The position numbers and the translations under genes are program-made. DNA of 64,000 nt from contig CM060964.1 in assembly GCA_030765045.1 (NCBI GenBank), positions 274,706,888 through 274,770,887 of the forward strand, read 5' to 3'. Below, piece after piece: positions 62,671 to 64,000 of the stretch; the first letter of the stretch is position 1; each line of letters begins with the position of its first letter. This stretch comes from Tenodera sinensis. Its lineage: Eukaryota; Arthropoda; Insecta; Mantodea; Mantidae. A model generated the notes under the pieces. That model did not search any database, was not told the DNA's origin, and worked only from the letters and a program-made list of their open reading frames with translations.

Positions 62671-62918
62671 TTATAGCAGCACTGGCACTGCTTACAGTCC
62701 AGCTGCCTTGTAGGCAGTAATTTTGAACTTCTGGTGTTACTGTGTTTACATCGTAACAAGGAGCTCCCCACTCCACAGCGCGATTGCGAGTTCAAGGACA
62801 AAGACAGTTAATGACAGTACGTAACACGAGTGTTGCACGTTAATACGTTATTCTACTCATTTCAAAAATTCACATCTATAGTTTTACCATGAGCACATAT
62901 TTAAGGTGTGGCGGTGGT
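62671..62918. other. Unassigned sequence
   Basis: Nothing recognised. Confidence 0.4.
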
Positions 62919-63230
<312 letters not shown>

Positions 63231-63779
63231 ACCTCTTTTCTCATTGGAGTCATTTCTGAAATAATCGTTATGCTGCATCATACTCTAAGTTTATTTTACT
63301 ATCGTTAATATTCCTTCGTTCCTTTGTATTTTATAAGCTCCTAACTGGTTTTAAGCAACTTCTTTTATAAACCTCTCCAGATGCATTCCCTTCTTATGCA
63401 CGGTAAAATGAATGCCACTGCCTACTTTTGTTGATTTGCAAGCAACTAACAGAATTCCGTAGGAATTATTTATCTAAATTCTAAAGCTATGATGTAGTAG
63501 GGAGTGGAGAAAAGTGTGCAAGTGTTACATGTAAGCATTTTTATTGCACGTTTTACAATAAAAACTAGTTTGTTTCAACAAGATTTTACCTTAGACCTGG
63601 ATTAGGTTGTAAACAAACATTTTTCTCTAAATTATAAAACTAAAAATTAAGTTGCACATGCCTGAATTCTCTTGGCTATTAACCAACATGTATTAATCCG
63701 TTCCGCAGGCTCTCTCCACTCCGCGAAACGACTCCTACTGCTGAGCTCAGGAAGTGAGCGACAATATCTTAAAGGGATA
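63231..63779. other. Unassigned sequence
   Basis: No gene. The reverse ORF 63647-63991 crosses the mariner 3' end and is a shadow. Confidence 0.5.
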
Positions 63780-63990
63780 CCTATGCTGCCTGTTTGAGAG
63801 CAGAAGGCCAACATTTCCAGCACTACCATAAGGTGCGTCTCTGACGGCACAATGTTCCCGGTGACTCTCCCCTCACCTGTGCAGTGCAGAGAGCCCACGG
63901 AACGGGTTACCACACGTTTTAAAAACCCTGTGGCATATGACAATTTTTCCCCGCCTCGTACGTGAAATATTTTACGAAAAAGAATTTCCA
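63780..63990 (+). repeat. Mariner-type 3' end, copy 2
   Basis: Matches 585-775: CTATGCTGCCTGTTTGAGAG, CCAACATTTCCAGCACTACC, ATAAGGTGCGTCTCTGACGG, CACAATGTTCCCGGTGA, CGGAACGGGTTACCACA and finally AATATTTTACGAAAAAGAA. Divergence is greatest in the CTCTCCCCTCACCTG part, which copy 1 lacks in that form. The window may end before the element does. Confidence 0.6.
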
Positions 63991-64000
63991 AATAACTAGA

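Overview
This is an AT-rich eukaryotic nuclear window. It is most like an insect or other arthropod with a large, repeat-laden genome. The evidence is the absence of bacterial-style gene packing or long ORFs, abundant microsatellites, several families of tRNA-derived SINEs, mariner/Tc1, hAT, non-LTR and LTR relics whose protein fragments resemble insect families, and single-exon-like promoter candidates surrounded by kilobases of decayed transposons. A polyneopteran insect (cockroach/termite, cricket/locust, stick insect) is my best guess from the repeat style, but the sequence does not prove it. No rRNA gene, CRISPR array or convincing intact tRNA gene was seen; every tRNA-like segment sits at the head of a SINE.

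Layout. 0-3 kb: mariner 3' end, a Tc1-like N-terminal relic and an unusual transposase-like relic. 5.8-7.3 kb: first copy of a roughly 0.9-kb unclassified repeat (family A), recurring at 14.7-15.5 kb and inverted at 16.3-17.3 kb, with fragments elsewhere. 7.7-11.3 kb: a SINE cluster (S4, S3, S1, S2), a jockey-like reverse-transcriptase relic and a CGGBP1/BED-like finger relic. 12.8 kb: a tiny LINE 3' tail with perfect target-site duplication. 13.36-13.51 kb: promoter-like motifs followed by a possible first coding exon (+). 21.1-25.2 kb: a decayed LTR-retrotransposon gag (-) interrupted by a 1263-bp hAT element with TIRs and 8-bp TSD, then the 3' end of another hAT. 27.9-29.4 kb: a 1.4-kb array of GGTAA/CGTAA pentamers, flanked by two non-LTR RT tails (29.5, 30.5 kb). 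34.9 kb: a complete 350-bp mariner-type MITE. 39.3-40.1 kb: a non-LTR copy with its 5' part inverted. 40.3-46.6 kb: SINEs, a second LINE tail, GT tracts and a 735-bp LTR. 52.6-53.7 kb: DNA-transposon ends. 54.4-55.2 kb: a 97-codon ORF (-) behind a cluster of two RFX X-boxes, CCAAT boxes and an E-box. 57.9-58.2 kb: a SINE interrupted by a LINE tail with 12-bp TSD. 59.9-62.7 kb: SINEs, a degenerate mariner transposase and an 860-bp near-perfect foldback element made from the same transposase family. 62.9-63.2 kb: a GAT/AAT microsatellite.

Functionally there is no operon or pathway here. The window is intergenic or intronic DNA dominated by nested mobile elements, with at most two or three candidate host first exons (13.45, 50.99 and 54.7 kb). 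The best-supported new material is the mobile-element biology: modular SINEs sharing heads but differing in tails, LINE tails with microsatellite ends, an element that carries a different microsatellite at one fixed internal site, a foldback mariner, and nested hAT-in-gag architecture.
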